A stretch of 12,693 nt of DNA, taken from assembly GCA_905215395.1 (NCBI GenBank), contig CAJMQA010000074.1, positions 1 to 12,693 of the forward strand. The letters run 5' to 3'. Within the stretch, counting starts at the first letter, position 1; each line of letters opens with the position of its first letter. The notes below the pieces were generated by a model. It was not told where the DNA came from and made no database searches. It saw nothing but the letters and a program-made list of their open reading frames with translations. A program made the position numbers and the translations under genes. Positions 7,167 through 12,693 of this stretch are shown piece after piece. The stretch comes from an uncultured bacterium (GTDB lineage: Bacteria > Bacteroidota > Bacteroidia > Bacteroidales > Marinifilaceae).

Positions 7167-7733
7167 ATGAAAAACATTATTTTATTTATTGAATTCTCAA
7201 TTTTTATGATGGTTCTGAATTCTTGTCATACAGAGGTAAATTCTGAAAAGCTTCAACAACCTGAAGAGATGTTTTTAAAAAAAATGATTGCCCAAACGGA
7301 GGATATTTCAAAAATTGAATACCTTGCATACTCTAAAGATTTTAGAAACTTTCATTTGGCTCAAGAATATTTTTCAGAATTAGATACAGAAGTTCTTACC
7401 AAGGCTAATTCTACTAAAGATTTGGAGTTATCAAATGAGGTAATGATAACTTTGAATCGATTAGAGAATATAAGGATTGAGGAGGACGAGTCTCTTGAAG
7501 ATTGCCGGATAAAACTTTTAAATATACTAAATTCCGGACCTTTGAAAAAGGATTCAAAAGAATACCAAGCAATAAAAATAGGAATTGATGCAACAATTGC
7601 AGTATGTAACTATAAAATGCAAATGGAAACTTATAAAGTTGGAACTGTTACCTTACCTCTCGTAGGAACTGTGTCAGGAACAGCATTAGGTGGATGGAGT
7701 GGAGCTTTGGTAGGAGTTGCGTCATTTTGTTAA
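7167..7733 (+). CDS. Unrecognised lipoprotein with a glycine-rich hydrophobic C-terminus
   Basis: I do not recognise this 188-residue protein. The N-terminus is a hydrophobic signal ending VLNSC, so Cys20 is a likely lipidation site; a Glu at residue 9 inside the hydrophobic stretch is unusual. Residues about 25-145 are charged and probably helical, with Glu/Lys/Leu-rich segments (for example LENIRIEEDESLEDC, 99-113). From about 157 the character changes to a hydrophobic, glycine-spaced tail (Gly159, 167, 171, 175, 176, 179, 183, including TALGGWSGALVG at 172-183) ending in Cys188. Such a tail resembles a glycine-zipper membrane segment. Codons are much richer in A/T than in neighbouring genes, suggesting acquisition or weak constraint. 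A 64-residue membrane protein begins 11 bases downstream. An envelope role, possibly antagonistic (membrane-active effector plus immunity partner), is conceivable but unproven. Confidence 0.7.
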   Translation: MKNIILFIEFSIFMMVLNSCHTEVNSEKLQQPEEMFLKKMIAQTEDISKIEYLAYSKDFRNFHLAQEYFSELDTEVLTKANSTKDLELSNEVMITLNRLENIRIEEDESLEDCRIKLLNILNSGPLKKDSKEYQAIKIGIDATIAVCNYKMQMETYKVGTVTLPLVGTVSGTALGGWSGALVGVASFC

Positions 7734-7744
7734 AAAGGTTGATA

Positions 7745-7939
7745 ATGAACATGAAAATTACAAAAAGGAATGTGATGTTTATCTACAGCTTGTCGCTCAT
7801 TCTTGTCATTCCGACTGTGATTTATTCGATAATTCAAGACGAATATAGAATCATTCCTATTATACTTATTTTGGTTTTAATGGGGACAGTTGGAGTTATT
7901 AAGATAAGAAATAAAAGGGTTGAGCAGGATGATCATTGA
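7745..7939 (+). CDS. Small two-transmembrane-segment protein
   Basis: A 64-residue hydrophobic protein of unknown function. Two membrane segments are visible, at about residues 10-30 (VMFIYSLSLILVIPTVIYSI) and 36-52 (IIPIILILVLMGTVGVI), joined by a short polar turn QDEYR. Lys/Arg residues before the first segment (KITKRN) and after the second (KIRNKR) place both ends in the cytoplasm by the positive-inside rule. The frame is open back to 7694, but the upstream part overlaps the lipoprotein gene in another frame and has no membrane or signal logic, so the ATG at 7745 (or 7751) is preferred. It follows the lipoprotein stop by 11 bases, shares its AT-rich composition and is followed by a terminator, so the two form one unit. 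Small paired membrane proteins of this kind can be immunity proteins or assembly partners; neither is shown here. Confidence 0.6.
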   Translation: MNMKITKRNVMFIYSLSLILVIPTVIYSIIQDEYRIIPIILILVLMGTVGVIKIRNKRVEQDDH

Positions 7940-7941
7940 AT

Positions 7942-7981
7942 AATAAAACGGGATTCTATTTTCATTGAATCCCGTTTTATT
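7942..7981. terminator. Bidirectional rho-independent terminator between the small membrane protein gene and pepD
   Basis: A perfect 15-bp stem pairs 7942-7956 (AATAAAACGGGATTC) with 7967-7981 (GAATCCCGTTTTATT) around a 10-base loop. A/T-rich arm ends give a U-rich tract for both directions, serving the plus-strand gene ending at 7939 and the minus-strand pepD ending at 8012. Confidence 0.9.
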
Positions 7982-8011
7982 ATTTCAAAAAGTGGTTTAA
8001 TAGAAAGCCTC

Positions 8012-9472
8012 TTATTTGGTAGGAACGTTCTTTAAAGTAGCTTTCAGATAGTCCCAGAATTTGCCGACGGAGGCGATGTTCACTCTTTCGTCCGGGGAGT
8101 GGGGGGAACAAATGGTCGGTCCAAATGAGATCATATCCCAGTTTGGGTATTTAGAACCCAGAATTCCACATTCCAAACCTGCATGGACAGCCATGATGGC
8201 TGGTTTTGTTCCGTACATTTGTTGGTAAATATCCTGCATCTCTTTCAAAATAGCTGAATCCGGATTCGGTTTCCAGCCAGGATATGAACCGTCAAAGACA
8301 ATTTTATCAGCCTTAGCTAATTCAAATACAGCCTGTATGGATTGTGCCAAGGCTTCTTTGGCTGTTTCCACGGAAGAACGGAGCAAGGTATTTACTACAA
8401 CTTTCCCTTTGTCTGATTTTACAATAGCCAGGTTGTTGGAGGTTTCTACAGTATCCGGCATAGAGTCAATCATGCGCATTGCACCATTGGGACAAGCCAG
8501 AATGGCATTGGTCAGACGGAATTGTGTGCATTCGTCTATAACTATAGCGGGCATTTCAGCAGGATCTGCACTTACTTGCAGTGTCGGTTCTTTTGCACTT
8601 AATTCTGTTTTATAAATGTCTGTTGCTTCTTTGACAGCAGCCTGTAATTTTGCTTCATTGGCAGCCGGGAGTACAATGGTAGCGAAGGATTCACGCGGAA
8701 TTGCATTGCGCAGGGAACCACCGGTTACAGATGCCATTCTGATTCCCAATTCGGCGGCATATGTTTTCAGGAAACGGAATAATAATTTATTGGAATTGCC
8801 CCGTCCCAGATTGATGTCCATTCCGGAATGTCCGCCTTTCAAGCCTTTTACGGCCAGACGATAAGCTTTTACATTAGCAGGAACAGCTTCCTCTTTGTAA
8901 TTGAATTCGATTGTTGAATCAAGACCTCCTGCACATCCTACGTATAATTCTCCTTCAGTTTCAGAGTCCAGATTTAATAAAATGTCCCCGTGTAATACTC
9001 CTGGTTTTAAACCATTAGCACCATCCATACCGGTTTCTTCAGTGGCTGTGATCAGTACTTCAACCGGACCATGAGGAATGTCGGTAGAGGTCAGAACGGC
9101 CATGCCTGCAGCGACGCCCATGCCGTTGTCCGCTCCCAGAGTGGTTCCTTTAGCACGCACCCATTCGCCGTCTACATAAGCCTGAATCGGGTCTTTTTCA
9201 AAATCATGTACCGTATCTTCATTTTTCTGAGGAACCATATCCAGATGTCCTTGCAGGATAATTCCTTTCCGGTTTTCCATTCCCGGAGTAGCCGGTTTAC
9301 TCATAATAATATTTCCGGCTTCATCCATCTTGGCTTCGATATTATTTTCCCGGGCCCAATTTAACATAAATTCCCGGGCTTTTTCTTCGTGATTGGAAGG
9401 ACGGGGTACTTGGGTCAGTTTGTAAAAATTCTGCCAGATTGCACTGGGTTGTAAGTCTTTGATTGTACTCAT
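8012..9472 (-). CDS. pepD: Cytosolic aminoacyl-histidine (nonspecific) dipeptidase, peptidase family M20C
   Basis: Predicted di-zinc enzyme that hydrolyses dipeptides in the cytoplasm. The 486-residue length is normal for PepD, and there is no signal peptide. Metal-site motifs are complete: GHLDMV (His76, with catalytic Asp78), GADNGMG (Asp115, bridging), ATEETG (catalytic Glu145, ligand Glu146), NLDSE (Asp169) and SPHSPDE (His457). The spacing equals that reported for the Vibrio alginolyticus PepD site shifted by four residues. The lid/dimerisation domain contains GGHSGMDINLGRGNSN (213-228), and AVHAGLECG (428-436) is also conserved. The ATG at 9472 begins MSTIKDL, a usual PepD start. It lies 28 bases downstream of the dipeptidyl peptidase gene on the same strand with no terminator between them, so the two probably share a transcript. 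Together they would take proline-containing peptides to free amino acids. Confidence 0.95.
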   Translation of the reverse strand: MSTIKDLQPSAIWQNFYKLTQVPRPSNHEEKAREFMLNWARENNIEAKMDEAGNIIMSKPATPGMENRKGIILQGHLDMVPQKNEDTVHDFEKDPIQAYVDGEWVRAKGTTLGADNGMGVAAGMAVLTSTDIPHGPVEVLITATEETGMDGANGLKPGVLHGDILLNLDSETEGELYVGCAGGLDSTIEFNYKEEAVPANVKAYRLAVKGLKGGHSGMDINLGRGNSNKLLFRFLKTYAAELGIRMASVTGGSLRNAIPRESFATIVLPAANEAKLQAAVKEATDIYKTELSAKEPTLQVSADPAEMPAIVIDECTQFRLTNAILACPNGAMRMIDSMPDTVETSNNLAIVKSDKGKVVVNTLLRSSVETAKEALAQSIQAVFELAKADKIVFDGSYPGWKPNPDSAILKEMQDIYQQMYGTKPAIMAVHAGLECGILGSKYPNWDMISFGPTICSPHSPDERVNIASVGKFWDYLKATLKNVPTK

Positions 9473-9500
9473 TTTTTTATGGTTTAATAAATGTTTCTAT

Positions 9501-11699
9501 TCAATTTTTCATATGGTCGTTCAGGTACTTTACAAAACGATTGTAGAGCTGTAATGTAGTGTTTCCTCCGTATATACTGTGATTCCGGTTGGTGTAGATG
9601 CCCATGTCGAATTGTTTATTGGCTTGAACAAGGCGTTCCGAAAGTTCGTAGGTATTTTGTACATGTACATTGTCATCGGCAGTTCCGTGACAGAGTAATA
9701 AATTTCCATTCAGTTTACCGGCCCAGTTCAAAGGGGCATTGTCTTCGTATCCCCTTTCGTTTTCCTGAGGTGTGCGCATATAGCGTTCGGTGTAGATAGA
9801 GTCGTAAAATTTGAAATGGGTAACCGGAGCCACTGCAATGGCTGTACTGAAAGTGTCGTTTCCTTTCATGAGACAGAGAGAGGACATAAAGCCTCCGTAA
9901 CTCCATCCCCAGATGCCGATGTTCTTTGAGTCTACATTCGGTTGTTGAGCCAGCCATTTGGCTGCAGCGATCATATCGTCGCTTTCAATTTTTCCTAATT
10001 GCATATAAGTACATTTACGGAATTCTTCACCCCGGGCCGCAGTGCCCCGCGGATCTATGCAAGCTACAAAATAACCTTCCTGTGCCAGATAATTGAGCCA
10101 GTTTAGGCTCCAGCTATTTTTTACCTGTTGGGAATTCGGACCACTGTATTGAGTGATCAATAAAGGGTAAGTCTTTCCGGCTTCCATATTCAACGGTTTC
10201 ATGATCCATGCATTTAACATGGTCTTTCCATCGGCTGCCGGGATTTGAATGTATTCGCGTTGAGCGATGTTATACTGTTTTACAGCCTCCCGGGTTGCCT
10301 GATTATCTTCGAGTACCCGGACCTGTTTTCCCTGTGCATTATATAAAGTAGTGGCAGGGGGAGTGTCGGCATTGGAAACGACATTGATATAATAATTGTA
10401 GTTGTTGCTGAAGTCTGCTTCATTCCATCCCTTTACAGGAGTGAGTTTCTTTTTAACTCCTTTTTCGTTGATACTGTAAACATATTTTTCCAGGGGAGAT
10501 TCTTCATAGGAGGAGTAATAGAAAAGCTTACGTACCGGATCGTATCCATAGAAATCGGCAATGTCAAAATTTCCTTTCGTAATAGCTTGTTTTTCACGTC
10601 CGTTCATTTCGTACAGATAGAGGTGCATGTAACCACTTTTTTCACTGGTAATTACGAATTGTGTGCCATTGTCCAGAAATACGAGATTATCAAGATTGCT
10701 TTCGTCGATGTAATATTTATTTTCTTCCCGGTAAAGCGGTGCGATATTACCTACTTTGGCATTGGCCAGAAGTACTTCCAGTTTATTCTGGTGGCGGTTC
10801 ATACGGATGATAGCCAGTTTTTTCGGATCTTTGGTCCAGCGTATGCGGGGGATGTAGATATCTTCTTCTTCACCTGTATCCATTTTCAGGGTTGTACGGT
10901 CTGCCAGATCATAAACACATACAGAAACCTTTGAATTTTTTTCACCGGCTTTGGGATATTTGTAGGTGTAGTTGGAAGGATAAAGAGCGTTCTGTGTTAA
11001 AGCCGGGCGCTGTCCTTCAAACATATTCATCTGAAATTCCCGGACATCTGACTCATCAAATTTGATATATGCAATAGCTGAACCGTCAGGTGCCCATTCA
11101 AATGCCCGGTTGAAAGCAAATTCTTCTTCATATACCCAATCCGGAGCTCCGTTGATGATGTGATTGTACTGCCCGTCTGTTGTGATCTGACGTTCAGATC
11201 CGAAACGGATGTCGTGTATAAACAGGTTGTTATCCCTTACAAAAGCAACTTGCAATCCTGAGGGAGAAAAAGTGGCCAGACGCTGACTTCCTCCTTCGGA
11301 CAAAGGTTTTATTTCCTTATTCTTAAAGTCAAACAGATAGTAATCTGCTGTAAATGAACGCCGATAAATGGGTTTAACATTGGTACAAAGCAATATGCGG
11401 CTTTCGTCTGCATTGAATTCGTAATCGCTGATGTATTTGATTGGAGAATCTTCTATCTTTTTTAAATCCAATAAAGTAGTTACCGGTAAACCGGTTTTGT
11501 AACTATATTTTACGATTTGGGTTCCGTTATTTTCCAGAACAGTATAGTAATTTCCGTCATTCATGGAACGTAAACCTGATACGCCCTTGGTTCTGAATGT
11601 GCCGTATACAAAAAAGTCATCTAAGCTAAGTTGTTTTTGTGCAGACAATGAACTGCAGAAAATAAGTACTAATAGTAGAATACCTGAAAATTTTCTCAT
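9501..11699 (-). CDS. Secreted dipeptidyl peptidase IV (prolyl peptidase family S9B)
   Basis: Predicted serine exopeptidase releasing X-Pro (and X-Ala) dipeptides from peptide N-termini, located in the periplasm or at the surface. The 732 residues begin with a signal peptide (1-20, ending SSLSA). An eight-bladed beta-propeller domain (about 60-490) contains DWVYEEEF (187-194), whose Glu pair binds the substrate amino terminus in known DPP IV enzymes. The alpha/beta hydrolase domain (about 490-732) has QYSGP (517-521, Tyr518 fits the oxyanion-hole Tyr), GWSYGG (598-603, nucleophile Ser600), HGTADDNVH (671-679, Asp676) and NRNHSIYGG (704-712, His707). The catalytic triad is intact. YDSIYTERYM (632-641) is also typical of the family. 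Gut Bacteroidales DPP IV enzymes are reported to cut host incretin peptides such as GLP-1; whether this one does is not known. A promoter with both -33 and -7 elements lies just upstream, and pepD follows. Confidence 0.95.
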   Translation of the reverse strand: MRKFSGILLLVLIFCSSLSAQKQLSLDDFFVYGTFRTKGVSGLRSMNDGNYYTVLENNGTQIVKYSYKTGLPVTTLLDLKKIEDSPIKYISDYEFNADESRILLCTNVKPIYRRSFTADYYLFDFKNKEIKPLSEGGSQRLATFSPSGLQVAFVRDNNLFIHDIRFGSERQITTDGQYNHIINGAPDWVYEEEFAFNRAFEWAPDGSAIAYIKFDESDVREFQMNMFEGQRPALTQNALYPSNYTYKYPKAGEKNSKVSVCVYDLADRTTLKMDTGEEEDIYIPRIRWTKDPKKLAIIRMNRHQNKLEVLLANAKVGNIAPLYREENKYYIDESNLDNLVFLDNGTQFVITSEKSGYMHLYLYEMNGREKQAITKGNFDIADFYGYDPVRKLFYYSSYEESPLEKYVYSINEKGVKKKLTPVKGWNEADFSNNYNYYINVVSNADTPPATTLYNAQGKQVRVLEDNQATREAVKQYNIAQREYIQIPAADGKTMLNAWIMKPLNMEAGKTYPLLITQYSGPNSQQVKNSWSLNWLNYLAQEGYFVACIDPRGTAARGEEFRKCTYMQLGKIESDDMIAAAKWLAQQPNVDSKNIGIWGWSYGGFMSSLCLMKGNDTFSTAIAVAPVTHFKFYDSIYTERYMRTPQENERGYEDNAPLNWAGKLNGNLLLCHGTADDNVHVQNTYELSERLVQANKQFDMGIYTNRNHSIYGGNTTLQLYNRFVKYLNDHMKN

Positions 11700-11733
11700 A
11701 ATCTATGTGTGGTTTATATTTTAATTTCCGATT

Positions 11734-11765
11734 CAAAGTTTCGAAAAAAATCTATGTTTTGCAAA
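11734..11765 (-). promoter_or_regulatory. Candidate promoter of the DPP IV-pepD operon
   Basis: On the minus strand TTTG (11762-11765) is followed after 20 bases by AAACTTTG (11734-11741), matching the Bacteroidota -33 TTTG / -7 TAnnTTTG pattern with one mismatch. The leader to the ATG at 11699 would be about 28 bases. Confidence 0.5.
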
Positions 11766-11873
11766 TGTTTGCGGGGAAGATTATGGAAGTGTATGTAAAT
11801 ATTTTCAGATAATCAGGGAATTATATGTGTGATCTTTTGTAAAAAATCATACAGGCTTTTTCCCTGAATTTAT

Positions 11874-11881
11874 TATCTTTG
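11874..11881 (+). promoter_or_regulatory. Candidate -7 promoter element for tgt
   Basis: TATCTTTG is a perfect match to TAnnTTTG and lies 30 bases before the tgt ATG, implying a leader of roughly 23-26 bases. No TTTG is present 19-21 bases upstream. The TTTG at 11836-11839 is too far away. Confidence 0.5.
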
Positions 11882-11911
11882 CACACTAAAACTATGTAGA
11901 GGGCAGAGGTC

Positions 11912-12693
11912 ATGCAATATACTCTTTTAGCGAAAGATAAGAATAGTGAAGCACGTTGTGGAGTGTTAACGACTGCACATGGAGAGATTCATACGCCGAT
12001 TTTTATGCCGGTGGGAACGGTGGGAGCGGTAAAGGCTGTCCATATGCGGGAACTGAAGGAGGATATCCGGGCTGAGATTATTTTAGGGAATACTTATCAT
12101 TTGTATTTGCGTCCGGGAATGGAGATCCTGCAGGCGGCAGGCGGGCTACATCGCTTTAACAGCTGGGATCGTCCTATATTGACTGACAGCGGAGGATTCC
12201 AGGTCTTCTCATTGACGGATACCGGACGGAAAATTACGGAGGAAGGGGTGACTTTCCGTTCGCATATTGATGGCTCGAAACATCTGTTTACACCGGAAAA
12301 TGTAATGGATATCCAGAGGTGTATTGGAGCGGATATTGTGATGGCTTTTGACGAATGCCCTCCGGGAACCAGTGATTACAAATATGCGAAAAATTCCCTG
12401 GAACTGACTCAGCGCTGGTTGGAAAGGTGTGTGGCCCGTTTTGACTCGACGGACCCCTTGTATGGTTATGAGCAGAATTTATTTCCAATTGTGCAGGGAT
12501 GTATCTATAAGGACTTGAGGGAGAAAGCTGCGGAGCACGCTGTCTCTCTGGATAGGGCCGGTTATGCAATAGGTGGACTGGCGGTAGGGGAACCGGCTGA
12601 AGATATGTATGCCATGATAGAGGTGGAGAACCGGATACTGCCACAAGATAAACCCCGTTATCTAATGGGGAACGGGACTCATTACAATATACT
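11912..12693 (+). CDS. tgt: Queuine tRNA-ribosyltransferase (tRNA-guanine transglycosylase), 5' part
   Basis: The cytoplasmic enzyme exchanges guanine 34 in the anticodon of Asp, Asn, His and Tyr tRNAs for the queuosine precursor preQ1. The gene runs off the right edge; the first 260 residues of about 375 are present. Visible motifs are GEIHTPIFMPVGTVGAVK (24-41), LGNTYHL (58-64), LTDSGGFQVFSL (90-101, with Asp92 as the general-acid/base-type Asp), FDECPP (146-151, Asp147 in the base-recognition pocket), FPIVQG (191-196) and AIGGLAVGE (219-227). The nucleophile Asp and the zinc-binding Cys/His site lie beyond the window. Near the end the usual LMGVGxP reads LMGNGTHYN, an unusual change. The ATG at 11912 is the first in frame; an earlier ATG (11894) is followed at once by a stop. 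The gene is divergent from the DPP IV operon. Confidence 0.95.
   Translation, partial: MQYTLLAKDKNSEARCGVLTTAHGEIHTPIFMPVGTVGAVKAVHMRELKEDIRAEIILGNTYHLYLRPGMEILQAAGGLHRFNSWDRPILTDSGGFQVFSLTDTGRKITEEGVTFRSHIDGSKHLFTPENVMDIQRCIGADIVMAFDECPPGTSDYKYAKNSLELTQRWLERCVARFDSTDPLYGYEQNLFPIVQGCIYKDLREKAAEHAVSLDRAGYAIGGLAVGEPAEDMYAMIEVENRILPQDKPRYLMGNGTHYNI

Noticed and set aside
7640..7733. Glycine-rich tail as a classical double-glycine-leader or circular bacteriocin
   Set aside because: The protein starts with a lipoprotein signal, there is no leader-peptidase/ABC exporter gene nearby, and the tail lacks a recognisable GG-cleavage leader; kept only as a hypothesis of membrane activity.
7694..7744. 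N-terminal extension of the small membrane protein starting at 7694
   Set aside because: The extension overlaps the lipoprotein gene in a different frame and reads like an out-of-frame copy; the ATG at 7745 gives a sensible Lys-rich start before the first membrane segment.
7167..7939. Possibility that the lipoprotein and small membrane protein are one gene split by a frameshift
   Set aside because: The lipoprotein has a natural-looking end after its hydrophobic tail, and the small protein has its own ATG, positive-inside topology and stop before the terminator; nothing requires a frameshift.
10587..10934. Plus-strand open frame antisense to DPP IV
   Set aside because: Fully inside the strongly supported beta-propeller coding region; the Phe/Ile-rich translation is typical of an antisense shadow.
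12288..12644. Minus-strand open frame antisense to tgt
   Set aside because: Contained in the conserved Tgt catalytic region; Pro/Ser/His-rich translation typical of a shadow frame.

Overview
The window looks like a chromosomal segment from a gut-type member of the Bacteroidota, most likely order Bacteroidales. The evidence is: promoter-like TAnnTTTG elements in front of several genes; little sign of Shine-Dalgarno sites before most starts; secreted and lipoprotein peptidases and glycosidases typical of gut Bacteroidales; and the overall flavour of the proteins. An Odoribacter-like genus is possible, but I cannot establish it from sequence alone. No tRNA, rRNA, insertion sequence, CRISPR array or phage gene was seen.

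Layout. (1) Positions 1-2416, plus strand: a tight operon with the 3' end of a fumarylacetoacetate hydrolase-family gene, a secreted GH29 alpha-L-fucosidase and a CutC-family protein. It ends in a strong hairpin that also serves the convergent gene. (2) 2421-5060, minus: a large lipoprotein with an intact transglutaminase-like domain, a degenerate second copy and a thioredoxin-like C-terminus. (3) 5132-6820, minus: a long-chain acyl-CoA synthetase-type ligase whose stop codon lies inside its terminator hairpin. (4) 6821-7939: an AT-rich island with an unusual non-coding leader, an unrecognised lipoprotein with a glycine-rich hydrophobic tail, and a tiny two-membrane-segment protein. (5) 8012-11699, minus: a two-gene peptide-degradation operon, secreted dipeptidyl peptidase IV followed by cytosolic dipeptidase PepD. 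(6) 11912 to the right edge, plus: the first 260 codons of tgt (queuine tRNA-ribosyltransferase), divergent from the peptidase operon.

How the genes fit together. Most genes are ordinary housekeeping or nutrient-scavenging functions. Fucosidase plus CutC suggests host-glycan processing. DPP IV plus PepD make a logical chain, with X-Pro dipeptides released outside the cytoplasm and dipeptides cleaved inside. The least explained parts are the AT-rich lipoprotein/small membrane protein pair with paired TATTAATA palindromes just before it, and the double (one live, one dead) transglutaminase architecture. I see no clear evidence for a large new multi-gene system. The 7167-7939 pair is the best candidate for something undescribed.
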